From: an uncultured Actinomyces sp.
GTDB lineage: Bacteria; Actinomycetota; Actinomycetes; Actinomycetales; Actinomycetaceae
DNA: 21,780 nt
Direction: 5' to 3'
Assembly (NCBI GenBank): GCA_938040725.1
Contig: CALHZX010000004.1
Location: 1-21,780, forward strand
The position numbers and the translations under genes are program-made. How positions within the stretch are numbered: position 1 is the first letter of the stretch; every line of letters starts with the position of its first letter. Below, in pieces: positions 1-6,841 of the stretch. A model generated the notes under the pieces. It saw only the letters and a program-made list of their open reading frames with translations, was not told where the DNA came from and made no database searches.

Positions 1-86
1 ACACACCCAAGCAGCGACTTGAGCTGCTGCTCAGGGCATAACACGTGTTGCAACCACCCCTAGAATCTGCCCCCGCGCGGATAGCA

Positions 87-130
87 AAGGGGGGGTGGCC
101 CCGCTGTTTACAGCGGGGCCACCCCCCCTT
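87..130 (-). terminator. Rho-independent terminator after rplI
   Basis: A perfect 20-bp inverted repeat (87-106 with 111-130) encloses the 4-nt loop TTTA. It lies 28 bp beyond the rplI stop codon on the minus strand. On that strand the stem is followed by only a short T run (complement of the A's at 86-88), but its length and GC content make it very stable. It closes the rpsF-ssb-rpsR-rplI operon. The remaining 86 bases to the window edge hold no gene I can support, only the small palindrome AACACGTGTT at 40-49. Confidence 0.85.
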
Positions 131-157
131 CAGTCATTCAACCGATGCGCAGATCCT

Positions 158-616
158 TCACTTCGTGGCGATGACGCGGACGCGCAGGTTCGCGGACACC
201 TCGGGGTGCAGGCCGACGGTCACCGTGTAGTCGCCGGCAGCCTTGATGGGCGAGGCGATGATGACGCGACGACGATCGATGGTCTGGCCCAGCTGCTCCT
301 TGACCGCGTCAGCGATCGCAGCAGCGGAGACGGCGCCAAACAGGCGGCCGGAGTTGCCAACCTTGCCGGAGATTTCGACAACGGCACCCTGGAGGGCGTC
401 GCGCACGGCGCGAGCGTCGTCGATCGTGGCGATCTCGTGGCGGCGACGAGCAGCGGCGATCTGGTCGATCTGCTTCTGCGCGCCGGTGGTCCACTTGGCG
501 GCGAAGCCGCGGGGGACCAGGTAGTTGCGGGCGTAGCCAGCCTTGACCTCGACGACCTCGCCGGCGTGGCCGAGGTTGGGGACGTCGTGGGTGAGGATCA
601 GTTTCGTGGTAGCCAT
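158..616 (-). CDS. rplI: 50S ribosomal protein L9 (bL9)
   Basis: A 152-residue protein, the usual length of bL9, which binds 23S rRNA near the base of the L1 stalk with its N-domain and projects from the ribosome on a long helix. The N-domain signature is clear: MATTKLILTHDVPNLGHAGE followed by VKAGYARNYLVPRGFA (about residues 25-40). A central charged helix (about 41-75) and a C-terminal domain with GRLFGAVS (about 90-97) follow. The ATG is preceded on the minus strand by GGGAAGGA about 12 nt upstream. It is the last gene of rpsF-ssb-rpsR-rplI, 21 bp after rpsR, and is followed by a strong terminator. Confidence 0.98.
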   Translation of the reverse strand: MATTKLILTHDVPNLGHAGEVVEVKAGYARNYLVPRGFAAKWTTGAQKQIDQIAAARRRHEIATIDDARAVRDALQGAVVEISGKVGNSGRLFGAVSAAAIADAVKEQLGQTIDRRRVIIASPIKAAGDYTVTVGLHPEVSANLRVRVIATK

Positions 617-637
617 ATCAGCTGTGTCCTTCCCTTA

Positions 638-880
638 TCAGCGGCCGGTCGTGGAGTAGGGCAGCAGAGCCATCTCACGCGCGTTCTTGACGGCGCGAGC
701 GATCTTGCGCTGCTCCTGGGTGGAAACACCGGTCACGCGGCGGGCGCGGATCTTGCCGCGGTCCGAGATGAACTTACGCAGTAGAGCGGTGTCCTTGTAG
801 TCGATCTTCTCGATCTTGGCCGACTTCAGCGGGTTGGCCTTCTTCTTGATGGGCTTGTTGCGAAGTTGGGGCTTCGCCAT
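638..880 (-). CDS. rpsR: 30S ribosomal protein S18 (bS18)
   Basis: An 80-residue bS18 that pairs with S6 on the platform of the 30S subunit. The family core IDYKDTALLRKFISDRGKI (about residues 26-44) and RRVTGVSTQEQRKIARAVK (47-65) are intact. There are no cysteines, so this is the zinc-independent (C-minus) form; many actinobacteria also carry a separate zinc-binding S18 elsewhere, which cannot be judged from this window. The start ATG follows AGGAG about 6 nt upstream on the minus strand. It sits 91 bp after ssb and 21 bp before rplI. Its partner S6 is encoded first in the operon, and the S6:S18 complex may regulate the operon through the rpsF leader. Confidence 0.98.
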   Translation of the reverse strand: MAKPQLRNKPIKKKANPLKSAKIEKIDYKDTALLRKFISDRGKIRARRVTGVSTQEQRKIARAVKNAREMALLPYSTTGR

Positions 881-971
881 GATGGTCTCCTAGTGAATCC
901 GGGCGGACTGTGCCGCCCCAAGCGTTGTGTCTTCGACGTGGCGTCCGGCGTAGGTGCCGGGGCGCTCGACT

Positions 972-1553
972 TTAGAACGGGGGCTCGTCGCCGAAGGAGG
1001 TGGCGCCGCCAGCGGGGGCGGTGCGCCACGGGTCCTCGGGGGAGCCGCCGGTCGGTGCGCCGTAGTTGGCGCCGCCCTGGCCGTATCCACCCTGCTGGCC
1101 GCCGCCGTAACCGCCGCCCTGGGGGGCTGCCTGCTGGTAGCCGCCCTGCTGCTGGCCGCGGTTGTCGGACTGGTAGCCGCCGCCGGAGGGGGCGGTGCGG
1201 GTGACCTGCGCGCGTGCTCGGCGCAGGGAGGGGCCGACCTCGTCGACCTGCAGCTCAACGACCGTGCGACGTTCACCCTGCTGGGTGTCGTACGAGCGCT
1301 GGGTGAGGCGACCCTGAACGATGACGCGCATGCCCTTGCGCAGCGACTCGGCGACGTTCTCAGCGGTCTCGCGCCACACGGAGCAGCGCATGAAGAGGGT
1401 GTCGCCGTCGCGCCACTCACCGGCGTTACGGTCGTAGGTTCGGGGGGTGGAGGCCACCGTAAAATCGGCGACCGCGGCGCCGGACTGCGTCCAACGCAGT
1501 TCGGGGTCAGCGGTCAGGTTACCGATGACAGTGATGACGGTATCTCCGGCCAT
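972..1553 (-). CDS. ssb: Single-stranded DNA-binding protein
   Basis: A 193-residue SSB that coats single-stranded DNA during replication, repair and recombination. Residues 1-110 form the OB fold, with MAGDTVITVIGNLTADPELR at the N-terminus and TLFMRCSVWRETAENVAESL in the middle. Residues 120-180 form a low-complexity linker rich in Gly, Gln and Tyr, as expected for an intrinsically disordered SSB tail. The C-terminus, GDEPPF, is the conserved acidic tip that recruits partner proteins. It starts 35 bp after rpsF with GAGGAG ahead of the ATG. Pairing with the S6/S18/L9 genes and the nearby dnaB is the standard bacterial arrangement. Confidence 0.97.
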   Translation of the reverse strand: MAGDTVITVIGNLTADPELRWTQSGAAVADFTVASTPRTYDRNAGEWRDGDTLFMRCSVWRETAENVAESLRKGMRVIVQGRLTQRSYDTQQGERRTVVELQVDEVGPSLRRARAQVTRTAPSGGGYQSDNRGQQQGGYQQAAPQGGGYGGGQQGGYGQGGANYGAPTGGSPEDPWRTAPAGGATSFGDEPPF

Positions 1554-1588
1554 GTCGGCTCCTCGGGCTTAGAGGGTGTGGTGTCGGC

Positions 1589-1879
1589 TCAGTGAGCGTC
1601 GGGGCGCAGGAGCTTCGTACGGAGAATGGTCTCGTCGATGCCCATGCGGCGGTTGATCTCGAGAGCGACCTCGGGGGTCGTGGTCATGTCGATGACGACG
1701 TAGATGCCCTCAGAACGCTTGAGGATGTCGTAAGCAAGGCGGCGCTTGCCCCAGACGTCAACGTTCTCGACGGATCCGCCGCCCGCACCCACGGGTGCCA
1801 GGTACTTCTCCATCATGGGGGCGACGGCGCGCTCGTCGATCGAAGGATCGAGGATCACCATCAGTTCGTAGTTACGCAC
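1589..1879 (-). CDS. rpsF: 30S ribosomal protein S6 (bS6)
   Basis: A 96-residue bS6 that binds S18 and helix 22 of 16S rRNA. The family start (initiator)RNYELMVILDPSIDE and the later VWGKRRLAYDI (about 42-52) and GIYVVIDM are clear. An upstream in-frame GTG at 1891-1889 would add four residues, but it overlaps the AGGAGG Shine-Dalgarno (1896-1891). I therefore chose the GTG at 1879-1877, which sits about 11 nt after that site and matches the family N-terminus. It is the first gene of the rpsF-ssb-rpsR-rplI operon, transcribed from the promoter at 1997-2025, and is preceded by a leader with two hairpins that probably mediates feedback. Confidence 0.96.
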   Translation of the reverse strand: MRNYELMVILDPSIDERAVAPMMEKYLAPVGAGGGSVENVDVWGKRRLAYDILKRSEGIYVVIDMTTTPEVALEINRRMGIDETILRTKLLRPDAH

Positions 1880-1908
1880 GTTGGTTCCCACCTCCTATGG
1901 TCTTTACG

Positions 1909-1990
1909 GTCACGGACGGTCCGTGACAGGAGGGCGTTGCGTATGGCCCGTGAGGGCCTGCTGGACGGTCCGCGGGTGCGGATAGTCCAG
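1909..1990 (-). promoter_or_regulatory. Structured rpsF mRNA leader, candidate S6:S18 autoregulatory element
   Basis: Read on the minus strand, the leader begins with a hairpin at 1990-1961: CTGGAC pairs with GTCCAG, then a 2x2 internal loop (TA opposite CC), then TCCGC pairs with GCGGA, closed by the loop ACCC. The 3' side of the internal loop and the next base read CCG. A second element is the 19-nt palindrome at 1909-1927, just before the Shine-Dalgarno. A hairpin carrying a CCG in a bulge ahead of rpsF is the published hallmark of the S6:S18-binding leader. The match is by eye; the folding and the assignment are inference. Confidence 0.5.
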
Positions 1991-1996
1991 CTACCT

Positions 1997-2025
1997 ATTT
2001 TACACGGGTGGGGGCGTCTTCGCTA
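1997..2025 (-). promoter_or_regulatory. Probable promoter of the rpsF operon
   Basis: On the minus strand TAAAAT (2002-1997) is a good -10 element. It sits 7 nt before the first paired base of the leader hairpin at 1990, so a transcript starting there would begin with the hairpin. The hexamer 17 nt upstream, TAGCGA, is only a 3/6 match to the -35 consensus. Confidence 0.5.
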
Positions 2026-2114
2026 GGGGGTTTCCGGTCACGATCGGGCTCCTCGGGACGAGGCCTGGGCCCACCCCGCCGGGAAGGCGAACCCCACGCG
2101 AAACCGGGGGTGGG

Positions 2115-2138
2115 GACGAGGCCGGCCCCGGCCTCGTC
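2115..2138 (-). terminator. Terminator-like hairpin after the MATE exporter gene
   Basis: GACGAGGCCGG (2115-2125) pairs perfectly with CCGGCCTCGTC (2128-2138) and starts 6 bp beyond the exporter stop codon. A run of T is lacking on the minus strand. The same GACGAGGCC core recurs at 2057, 3822 and 21653-21685, so it belongs to a dispersed hairpin family. Confidence 0.6.
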
Positions 2139-2144
2139 GATCGG

Positions 2145-3518
2145 CTACAGCGAGCGGGCGCCGAGCCCGTTGGTGAGTGCCCGCATGCCCGTGTAGACGG
2201 CCGAGTAGGCAAGCCACACGAGCGCGAGGGCCAGCGAGGGGCGTGCCGTGAGCGATGTGGAGTGGGCGATAACCCACAGGAGGGGCGCGTACACGACCAG
2301 GTTGATGACGGCGGCGACGGCCAGGTAGCGGCCTCGACCCGCGCCGATGAGGACGCCGTCGAGGAGGAACACGTAGCCGGCGACCGGCTGAAAGAACGCG
2401 CTGACGATGATGGCGACGGTCGCGTCGTCGATGACGGCCTGGTCGGTCGTGAAAATGCGCGTGATCCAGGGCGCGGTGATCGCCAGGGCGACGCCGGCGG
2501 CCACGCCGAAGCAGACGCCCCAGCGCGAGAGCGTGCGCAGCAGCGGACGCATGGCGCCGCGCTCGCCGGTGCCGGCCGTGAATCCTGCCAGCGCCTGGGC
2601 GGCGATCGCGAGCGCGTCGAGCACGTACGCGGCAAACGTCCACAGTGTCCACACGATCTGGTGGGCAGCCAGGGCCTGTGTGGAGATCGCGGTGACCGCG
2701 CTCAGAGTCGCGAGGAGGGCGACGCGCAGAGCGAGGGTGCGCACGAGCAGGGGCGCTCCCTCGACCGCCGCGCCGAACAGGCCATGCGTGGAGGGGCGCA
2801 GGCTCACGCCCGCGCGGCGGGCGGCGCGCACGATCATCCAGCCGAGGAAAACCGCCATGAGCGTCTGCGTGATCGCCGTGCCCAGGCCCGACCCCGCAAC
2901 CCCCATGCCGAGGGGGTACATGAGCACCCAGTTCGCCACCGCGTTGAACGCCGCGCCCGCAGATGCCGCGATCAGGGGAGTGCGCGTGTCCTGCAACCCG
3001 CGCAGGGTCCCGGTCGCCGCCAGGACGACGAACATGCCGACCAGCCCGGGCGCGGAGGCGCGCAGGTACCCCAGGGCGTGCGGCAGCGTCGCCTCGTTCG
3101 CTCCCAGCCAGGTGAGCAGGGGAGACGCGAAGACGGCCAGGAGGATCGCGGCGAGGAGGCCGAGGCCTCCCGCCAGCCACATGGCCTCGACCCCCGAGCG
3201 GACCGCGAGATCACGCCGCCCCGCCCCCAGGTGGCGCCCCGCCAAGGACGTCGTCGAGTAGGCGAGGAAGATGAAAAGCCCGACCGCTGTGTTCAGGACG
3301 GTCGATGCGACACCCAGGCCCGCCAGCTGCGGGGTCCCCAGGTGACCGACCATCGTCGAGTCAATGACGGTAAACAGGGGCTCGGCGATGAGAGCCCCCA
3401 GGGAGGGCAGCGCGAGAGAGAGGATCATCCGCGTCGTGATCGTCGGCGTCGACGAGGCAGGGGCCTCCTCACGCTGCGAGGGTGAGGTCGGGTCGCTGGG
3501 TCCCTGTGTGCTCGTCAT
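2145..3518 (-). CDS. MATE family efflux transporter, DinF-like
   Basis: A 457-residue integral membrane protein of the multidrug and toxic compound extrusion family, which exports cationic compounds in exchange for H+ or Na+. After a roughly 30-residue hydrophilic N-terminus rich in Ser, Thr and Pro, about twelve hydrophobic segments follow. The first carries LPSLGALIAEPLFTVIDSTM and VGHLGTPQLAGLG, typical of the DinF branch. The second half repeats the fold (LRVALLATLSAVTAISTQAL, AAHQIVWTLW). An open frame continues 68 codons upstream, but that part runs through the GTGCAC/TTATCCACA region and lacks family similarity. I chose the ATG at 3518, which has ACGGAG 6 nt upstream. It is monocistronic, divergent from dnaB, and ends in a hairpin. 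Its substrate is unknown. Confidence 0.93.
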   Translation of the reverse strand: MTSTQGPSDPTSPSQREEAPASSTPTITTRMILSLALPSLGALIAEPLFTVIDSTMVGHLGTPQLAGLGVASTVLNTAVGLFIFLAYSTTSLAGRHLGAGRRDLAVRSGVEAMWLAGGLGLLAAILLAVFASPLLTWLGANEATLPHALGYLRASAPGLVGMFVVLAATGTLRGLQDTRTPLIAASAGAAFNAVANWVLMYPLGMGVAGSGLGTAITQTLMAVFLGWMIVRAARRAGVSLRPSTHGLFGAAVEGAPLLVRTLALRVALLATLSAVTAISTQALAAHQIVWTLWTFAAYVLDALAIAAQALAGFTAGTGERGAMRPLLRTLSRWGVCFGVAAGVALAITAPWITRIFTTDQAVIDDATVAIIVSAFFQPVAGYVFLLDGVLIGAGRGRYLAVAAVINLVVYAPLLWVIAHSTSLTARPSLALALVWLAYSAVYTGMRALTNGLGARSL

Positions 3519-3535
3519 GACACGCTCCGTTTTTC

Positions 3536-3784
3536 TTATCCACAATGTGTGCACAGGCCTGTGGAAACCCGTGCACTGGGAAATTCTAGACGGCCCAATG
3601 AATGACAACGATGTGACTGTGATGAGCATATCTGCCCTGACAGAGCGGTCATTTCGCGTTGTGCACAGGTCCGTTCGGCGTTGTGCACAGGTTATCCACA
3701 ATATGTGCACATGCCCGTGCACAGTGCCGGTCGCGCGTTCGCCTATGACGCGTTAGTCTTCGCCTGAAGGCCCTCTATCCACAG
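3536..3784. promoter_or_regulatory. Cluster of DnaA-box-like and GTGCAC sites between the MATE gene and dnaB
   Basis: The 343-bp gap between the two start codons holds no gene. It contains two perfect DnaA boxes TTATCCACA (3536-3544, 3692-3700) and single-mismatch relatives TTGTGCACA (3659-3667, 3681-3689) and CTATCCACA (3775-3783). Six GTGCAC palindromes start at 3549, 3571, 3661, 3683, 3705 and 3717; four of the intervals are 22, 22, 22 and 12 bp. The 20-mer TTATCCACAATGTGTGCACA at 3536 recurs at 3692 with one change, and GCGTTGTGCACAGGT occurs at 3656 and 3678. The region should contain both divergent promoters; a possible minus-strand -10 is TAGAAT at 3588-3583. Binding by DnaA is inferred. 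Confidence 0.65.
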
Positions 3785-3861
3785 GGTTTCCCGCCGCGCT
3801 CGCGGCACTCAGCCCAGCCCCGGCCTCGTCCCTACACGCCCGCGCGCCCGAAAGGATCACG

Positions 3862-5217
3862 ATGTCCGACGACCAGTTCGACCGCGTCCCCCCACAGGAC
3901 ATCGACGCGGAGATGAGCGTCCTCGGATCGATGATGCTGACGACCGAAGCCGCCAACGTCGTCTCCGAAATGCTGCGCGGGCAGGACTTCTACCAACCCA
4001 GCCACGAGACCATCTTCGACACCATCGTCGAACTGGGCGGCCGCGCCGAACCCGCCGACGCGATCACCGTCGCCGGCGAACTCAAGCGCGCGGGCCTCCT
4101 GTCGAAGGTGGGCGGCGCCGCCTACCTGCACACCCTCATCGCCTCCGTGCCCACCGCCGCCAACGCCGCCTACTACGCGCGCATCGTGCGCGAACGGGCC
4201 ATCATGCGACGCCTTGTCACCGCGGGCACGCGCGTCGTCCAGCTCGGCTACGCGGACGCCGGCGGCGACGTTGATGAGATCGTCGACCAAGCCCAGGCCG
4301 AGGTCTACGCCGTCTCCGACGGGCGCGAAACCACCGACTACGTGTCCATGACGCAGATGAGCTCGGACATCCTCAACGCGCTCGAAGACATCGAGAAGAA
4401 CCAGGGCAAACTCAACGGCGTGCCCACCGGCTTCACCGACCTCGACGAGCTCACCCAGGGCCTGCACGGCGGCCAGATGATCATCGTCGCCGCCCGACCC
4501 GCCATGGGTAAGTCCACGCTCGCCCTGGATTTCTGCCGCTCCGCGTCCATGAAGCACGGCATCACGTCGCTGATCTTCTCCCTGGAAATGAGCTCGCAGG
4601 AAATCGCGATGCGTATGCTCTCCGCCGAATCCGGCGTGCGCCTGTCGAAGATGCAGGCCGGCAAAATGAGCGACGTCGACTGGCGCAAAGTCGCCGAAAC
4701 TACCTCGCGCATGAGCGAAGCGCCCCTGTACGTCGACGACTCCGCGAACATCACCATCTCCGAGATTCGCTCGAAGTGCCGCCGCCTCAAGCAGCAGGAA
4801 AACCTGGGCCTCGTCGTTATCGACTACCTCCAGCTGATGACGAGCGGCCGCCAGGTCGAGTCGCGTCAGCAGGAAGTCTCGGCGATGTCGCGAAACTTGA
4901 AGCTCCTGGCCAAGGACCTCGATATCCCCGTCATCGCCGTCGCACAGCTGAACCGTAACTCCGAGGGCCGCACCGACCGCAAGCCCATGATGAGCGACCT
5001 GCGTGAGTCCGGCTCGCTCGAGCAGGACGCGGACATCATCATCCTGCTGCACCGCCCCGACTACTACGACAAGGAAGATCGCCCCGGCGAGGCCGACATC
5101 ATCGTCGCCAAGCACCGCGCCGGCGCGACCGCGACCGTTACCGCCCTTTTCCAGGGCGACATGGCGCGCTTCGTCAACTACACGGGACGCCCGGAGCCTG
5201 GCGGCGGCGGAGAGTAA
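3862..5217 (+). CDS. dnaB: Replicative DNA helicase DnaB
   Basis: A 451-residue hexameric helicase that unwinds DNA ahead of the replisome. The N-terminal domain has PPQDIDAEMSVLGSMML (about 10-26). The RecA-like domain begins with TGFTDLDELTQGLHGGQMII (189-208), followed by Walker A ARPAMGKST (211-219), catalytic Glu242 in SLEM, and Walker B VVIDYLQL (318-325). Later motifs include AVAQLNRNSE and DLRESGSLEQDADII, with the arginine-finger region VAKHRAGATATV near the end. Length is normal and no intein interrupts it. AAAGGA lies 7 nt before the ATG. It stands alone, with the site cluster upstream and a repeat-rich gap downstream. Confidence 0.98.
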   Translation: MSDDQFDRVPPQDIDAEMSVLGSMMLTTEAANVVSEMLRGQDFYQPSHETIFDTIVELGGRAEPADAITVAGELKRAGLLSKVGGAAYLHTLIASVPTAANAAYYARIVRERAIMRRLVTAGTRVVQLGYADAGGDVDEIVDQAQAEVYAVSDGRETTDYVSMTQMSSDILNALEDIEKNQGKLNGVPTGFTDLDELTQGLHGGQMIIVAARPAMGKSTLALDFCRSASMKHGITSLIFSLEMSSQEIAMRMLSAESGVRLSKMQAGKMSDVDWRKVAETTSRMSEAPLYVDDSANITISEIRSKCRRLKQQENLGLVVIDYLQLMTSGRQVESRQQEVSAMSRNLKLLAKDLDIPVIAVAQLNRNSEGRTDRKPMMSDLRESGSLEQDADIIILLHRPDYYDKEDRPGEADIIVAKHRAGATATVTALFQGDMARFVNYTGRPEPGGGGE

Positions 5218-5265
5218 AGGGCGGTTTAACTGGCCGCCGCGGCCTGGCCGCTGATTGTTGTTGCT

Positions 5266-5295
5266 GGTGGCCCCGCTGGTGTTCCGGGGGCCGCC
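5266..5295 (+). terminator. Possible dnaB terminator hairpin
   Basis: GGTGGCCCC (5266-5274) pairs with GGGGCCGCC (5287-5295) through nine pairs, one of them G-U, around a 12-nt loop. It starts 48 bp after the dnaB stop. No T run follows, so the call is weak. The gap 5218-5890 otherwise contains the three repeat structures listed separately and no gene I can support. Confidence 0.35.
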
Positions 5296-5327
5296 TGATC
5301 TCCGGTCGCCGCGTCGTCTCGAAGCCC

Positions 5328-5455
5328 GGCCAGGCCCTGCAGGCCCCGCGGCGGCCTCCAATCGGGCGTGCCTGTCGTTCGTGTGTTGCCGCCCTGGCCC
5401 TGCGGCCGCCCACCGGCACCGCGGCCAGGCTCTGCAGGCCCCGCGGCGGCCTCCA
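5328..5455. repeat. 33-bp direct repeat pair
   Basis: Two copies at 5328-5360 and 5423-5455 differ at one base. Both begin GGCCAGGC and end GCGGCGGCCTCCA, with a central CTGCAG palindrome. The copies are offset by 95 bp, not a multiple of three, so they would not encode a repeated peptide in one frame. They lie between dnaB and the AT-rich inverted repeat. This is probably a non-coding repeat of the REP type; its function is unknown. Confidence 0.75.
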
Positions 5456-5511
5456 CATCGGCGGCACTTGTGTCGCTGTGCGTTGCTAGCGCGCTCACCG
5501 CTACCCTCTAG

Positions 5512-5626
5512 CAATTTCGCACGTAATTCCCCTGAGACTATTTCAGAATTTTAATTGCATTCGTTGGCATTTCAACGTTTCTGAGTATTGTTGAAGTTTC
5601 ATGTAATCGAATTACGTGCGGAATTG
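5512..5626. repeat. 115-bp AT-rich element bounded by 18-bp inverted repeats (MITE-like)
   Basis: CAATTTCGCACGTAATTC (5512-5529) is the reverse complement of 5609-5626 apart from one base. The 79 bp between are strikingly AT-rich for this genome and contain a smaller inverted pair, TTCAAC and GTTGAA. No clear target-site duplication flanks the ends and no coding potential is visible. It could be a miniature transposable element, a very long hairpin RNA, or a protein-binding locus. Confidence 0.55.
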
Positions 5627-5698
5627 GGGGAGGTGTGTGTTGATGGGGTGGGGCGGGGTGTTGGTGCGTGACTTTCTTCGCCCTGCTTGGTCTGATGG

Positions 5699-5817
5699 TG
5701 GGCGAATGCGCGAAAAAGTTCGCCCAGCGCACGAAAAATGGCCCAAAATCGGCGGTTTGTGGCGTGCTGGGCGAATTTTGTCGCGCATGATGCCAGATGT
5801 GCCCCGTGTTGGGCGAA
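5699..5817. repeat. Four TGGGCGAA repeats
   Basis: TGGGCGAA occurs at 5699-5706, 5768-5775 and 5810-5817, and inverted at 5719-5726. The first and the inverted copy can form an 8-bp stem with a 12-nt loop. The third and fourth share a longer context, TGGGCGAATTTT followed by C or G and then TCGCG or TTGCG. They lie 3' of rarD on the minus strand, so they may belong to its untranslated tail or to a dispersed repeat family. They do not look like a conventional terminator. Confidence 0.55.
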
Positions 5818-5890
5818 TTTTCTTGCGGTGCGGTGGTTGTGGGCGCTCCTCGCAGGCTCGACGTGCCCGACGTAACCGACGTGCCCGGCC

Positions 5891-6841
5891 TCAGTCCCGG
5901 TGACCCGCGCGGGCCAGGCGCTTGGCGCGCACGGAGGAGACCAACCAGTCGGCGCTCAGGCACGCCAGCGCCACCCACACGACGCCCATCGCGATCCAGC
6001 GGAATGCGGGCACGCTCTCGTGGAAGATGAACACGGCGACGAGGAGTTGCAAGGTCGGGCCCAGGTACTGCAGGAAGCCCATCGTTCCCAGGGTCAGACC
6101 CCTTGCCGCCGAGGCGAACATGATGAGCGGGATCATCGTCAGCGCGCCCGCTCCCACCAGGAGTGAGAGGTGAACGGGCCACGAAAACCCGGAGCCGTCG
6201 GAAGATGCGATGGCGTGGAAAGACGTGGAGGACGTGGCCACCAGATACGCGTAGTAGCCGAGCAGGAAGGGCGAGACCGCAGCGGTTTCGATCGCCATGC
6301 CTGCGAGGGGGTCGACGCGCGCGGCCACGTCCTTCTTCACCAGTGAATACAGGCCGAACGTCAGAGCGAGTGTGAGCGAGACGATCGGGACTGAACGCTG
6401 CCCGATGACCAGGATGACGACGGCGACGACGCCGAGGGCCAGGGCCACTTTCTGGATGGGAGTGACTCGCTCGCGCAGCACGGTGAGGCCCAGCGCAATC
6501 GTGACGAGGGGGTTGATGAAGTAGCCGACCGCCGCGTCGGTCGTGTGTCCGGCGAGGACTGCGTATACGTATACGGACCAGTTGACGACGACGAGCGCGC
6601 CCGCGACCGCGAGGCGCCACAGGGCTCCGCGGTCCGCAATCAGCGTGCGGATCTTCCCCAGCGATCCCGTCACAGCGAGCGCAATAATGCAGAAAAACAG
6701 GCCCCACACCGCGCGGTGGACGATCACCTCGACGGCGCCGGCGGGGGAGAGCAGTGAGAAGTAGAGGGGGAAGAACCCCCAGATCACGTAGCAGGAGACG
6801 CCGAGGGCGAGTGCGCGTGGATCGTTCTTCTGGGTGCTCAT
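5891..6841 (-). CDS. rarD: RarD-type EamA family transporter
   Basis: A 316-residue inner-membrane protein of the drug/metabolite transporter superfamily with about ten hydrophobic segments in two EamA repeats. RarD features are GVSCYVIWGFFPLYFSLL near the N-terminus, EVIVHRAVWGLFF, NWSVYVYAVLAGHTTDAAVG followed by YFINPL, and MGFLQYLGPTLQLLVAVFIF near the C-terminus. E. coli RarD is linked to chloramphenicol sensitivity, but the natural substrate is unsettled. The frame is open ten codons upstream, but the ATG at 6841 overlaps the hemA stop as ATGA and has GGGAG just before it. The two genes are therefore probably translationally coupled. Confidence 0.92.
   Translation of the reverse strand: MSTQKNDPRALALGVSCYVIWGFFPLYFSLLSPAGAVEVIVHRAVWGLFFCIIALAVTGSLGKIRTLIADRGALWRLAVAGALVVVNWSVYVYAVLAGHTTDAAVGYFINPLVTIALGLTVLRERVTPIQKVALALGVVAVVILVIGQRSVPIVSLTLALTFGLYSLVKKDVAARVDPLAGMAIETAAVSPFLLGYYAYLVATSSTSFHAIASSDGSGFSWPVHLSLLVGAGALTMIPLIMFASAARGLTLGTMGFLQYLGPTLQLLVAVFIFHESVPAFRWIAMGVVWVALACLSADWLVSSVRAKRLARAGHRD

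Noticed and set aside
3519..3722. N-terminal extension of the MATE protein by 68 residues
   Set aside because: The extra part translates the TTATCCACA/GTGCAC array, lacks family similarity, and a good ribosome-binding site precedes the ATG at 3518.
3536..3784. Chromosomal origin oriC
   Set aside because: DnaA boxes are present, but dnaA and dnaN are not adjacent and no clear AT-rich unwinding region is visible, so a regulatory or titration site is the more cautious reading.
5226..5498. Possible 90-residue minus-strand protein in the gap after dnaB
   Set aside because: It is rich in Gly, Ala and Pro, runs through the 33-bp repeats in two different frames and lacks a clear ribosome-binding site.
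3832..5514. Long minus-strand open frame antisense to dnaB
   Set aside because: It mirrors the dnaB coding strand in high-GC DNA, has no recognisable motif, and dnaB itself is unmistakable.
5538..5890. Minus-strand open frame running into the repeat region beyond rarD
   Set aside because: It is in a different frame from rarD, its upstream part is an rarD shadow, and its end only translates the TGGGCGAA repeats.
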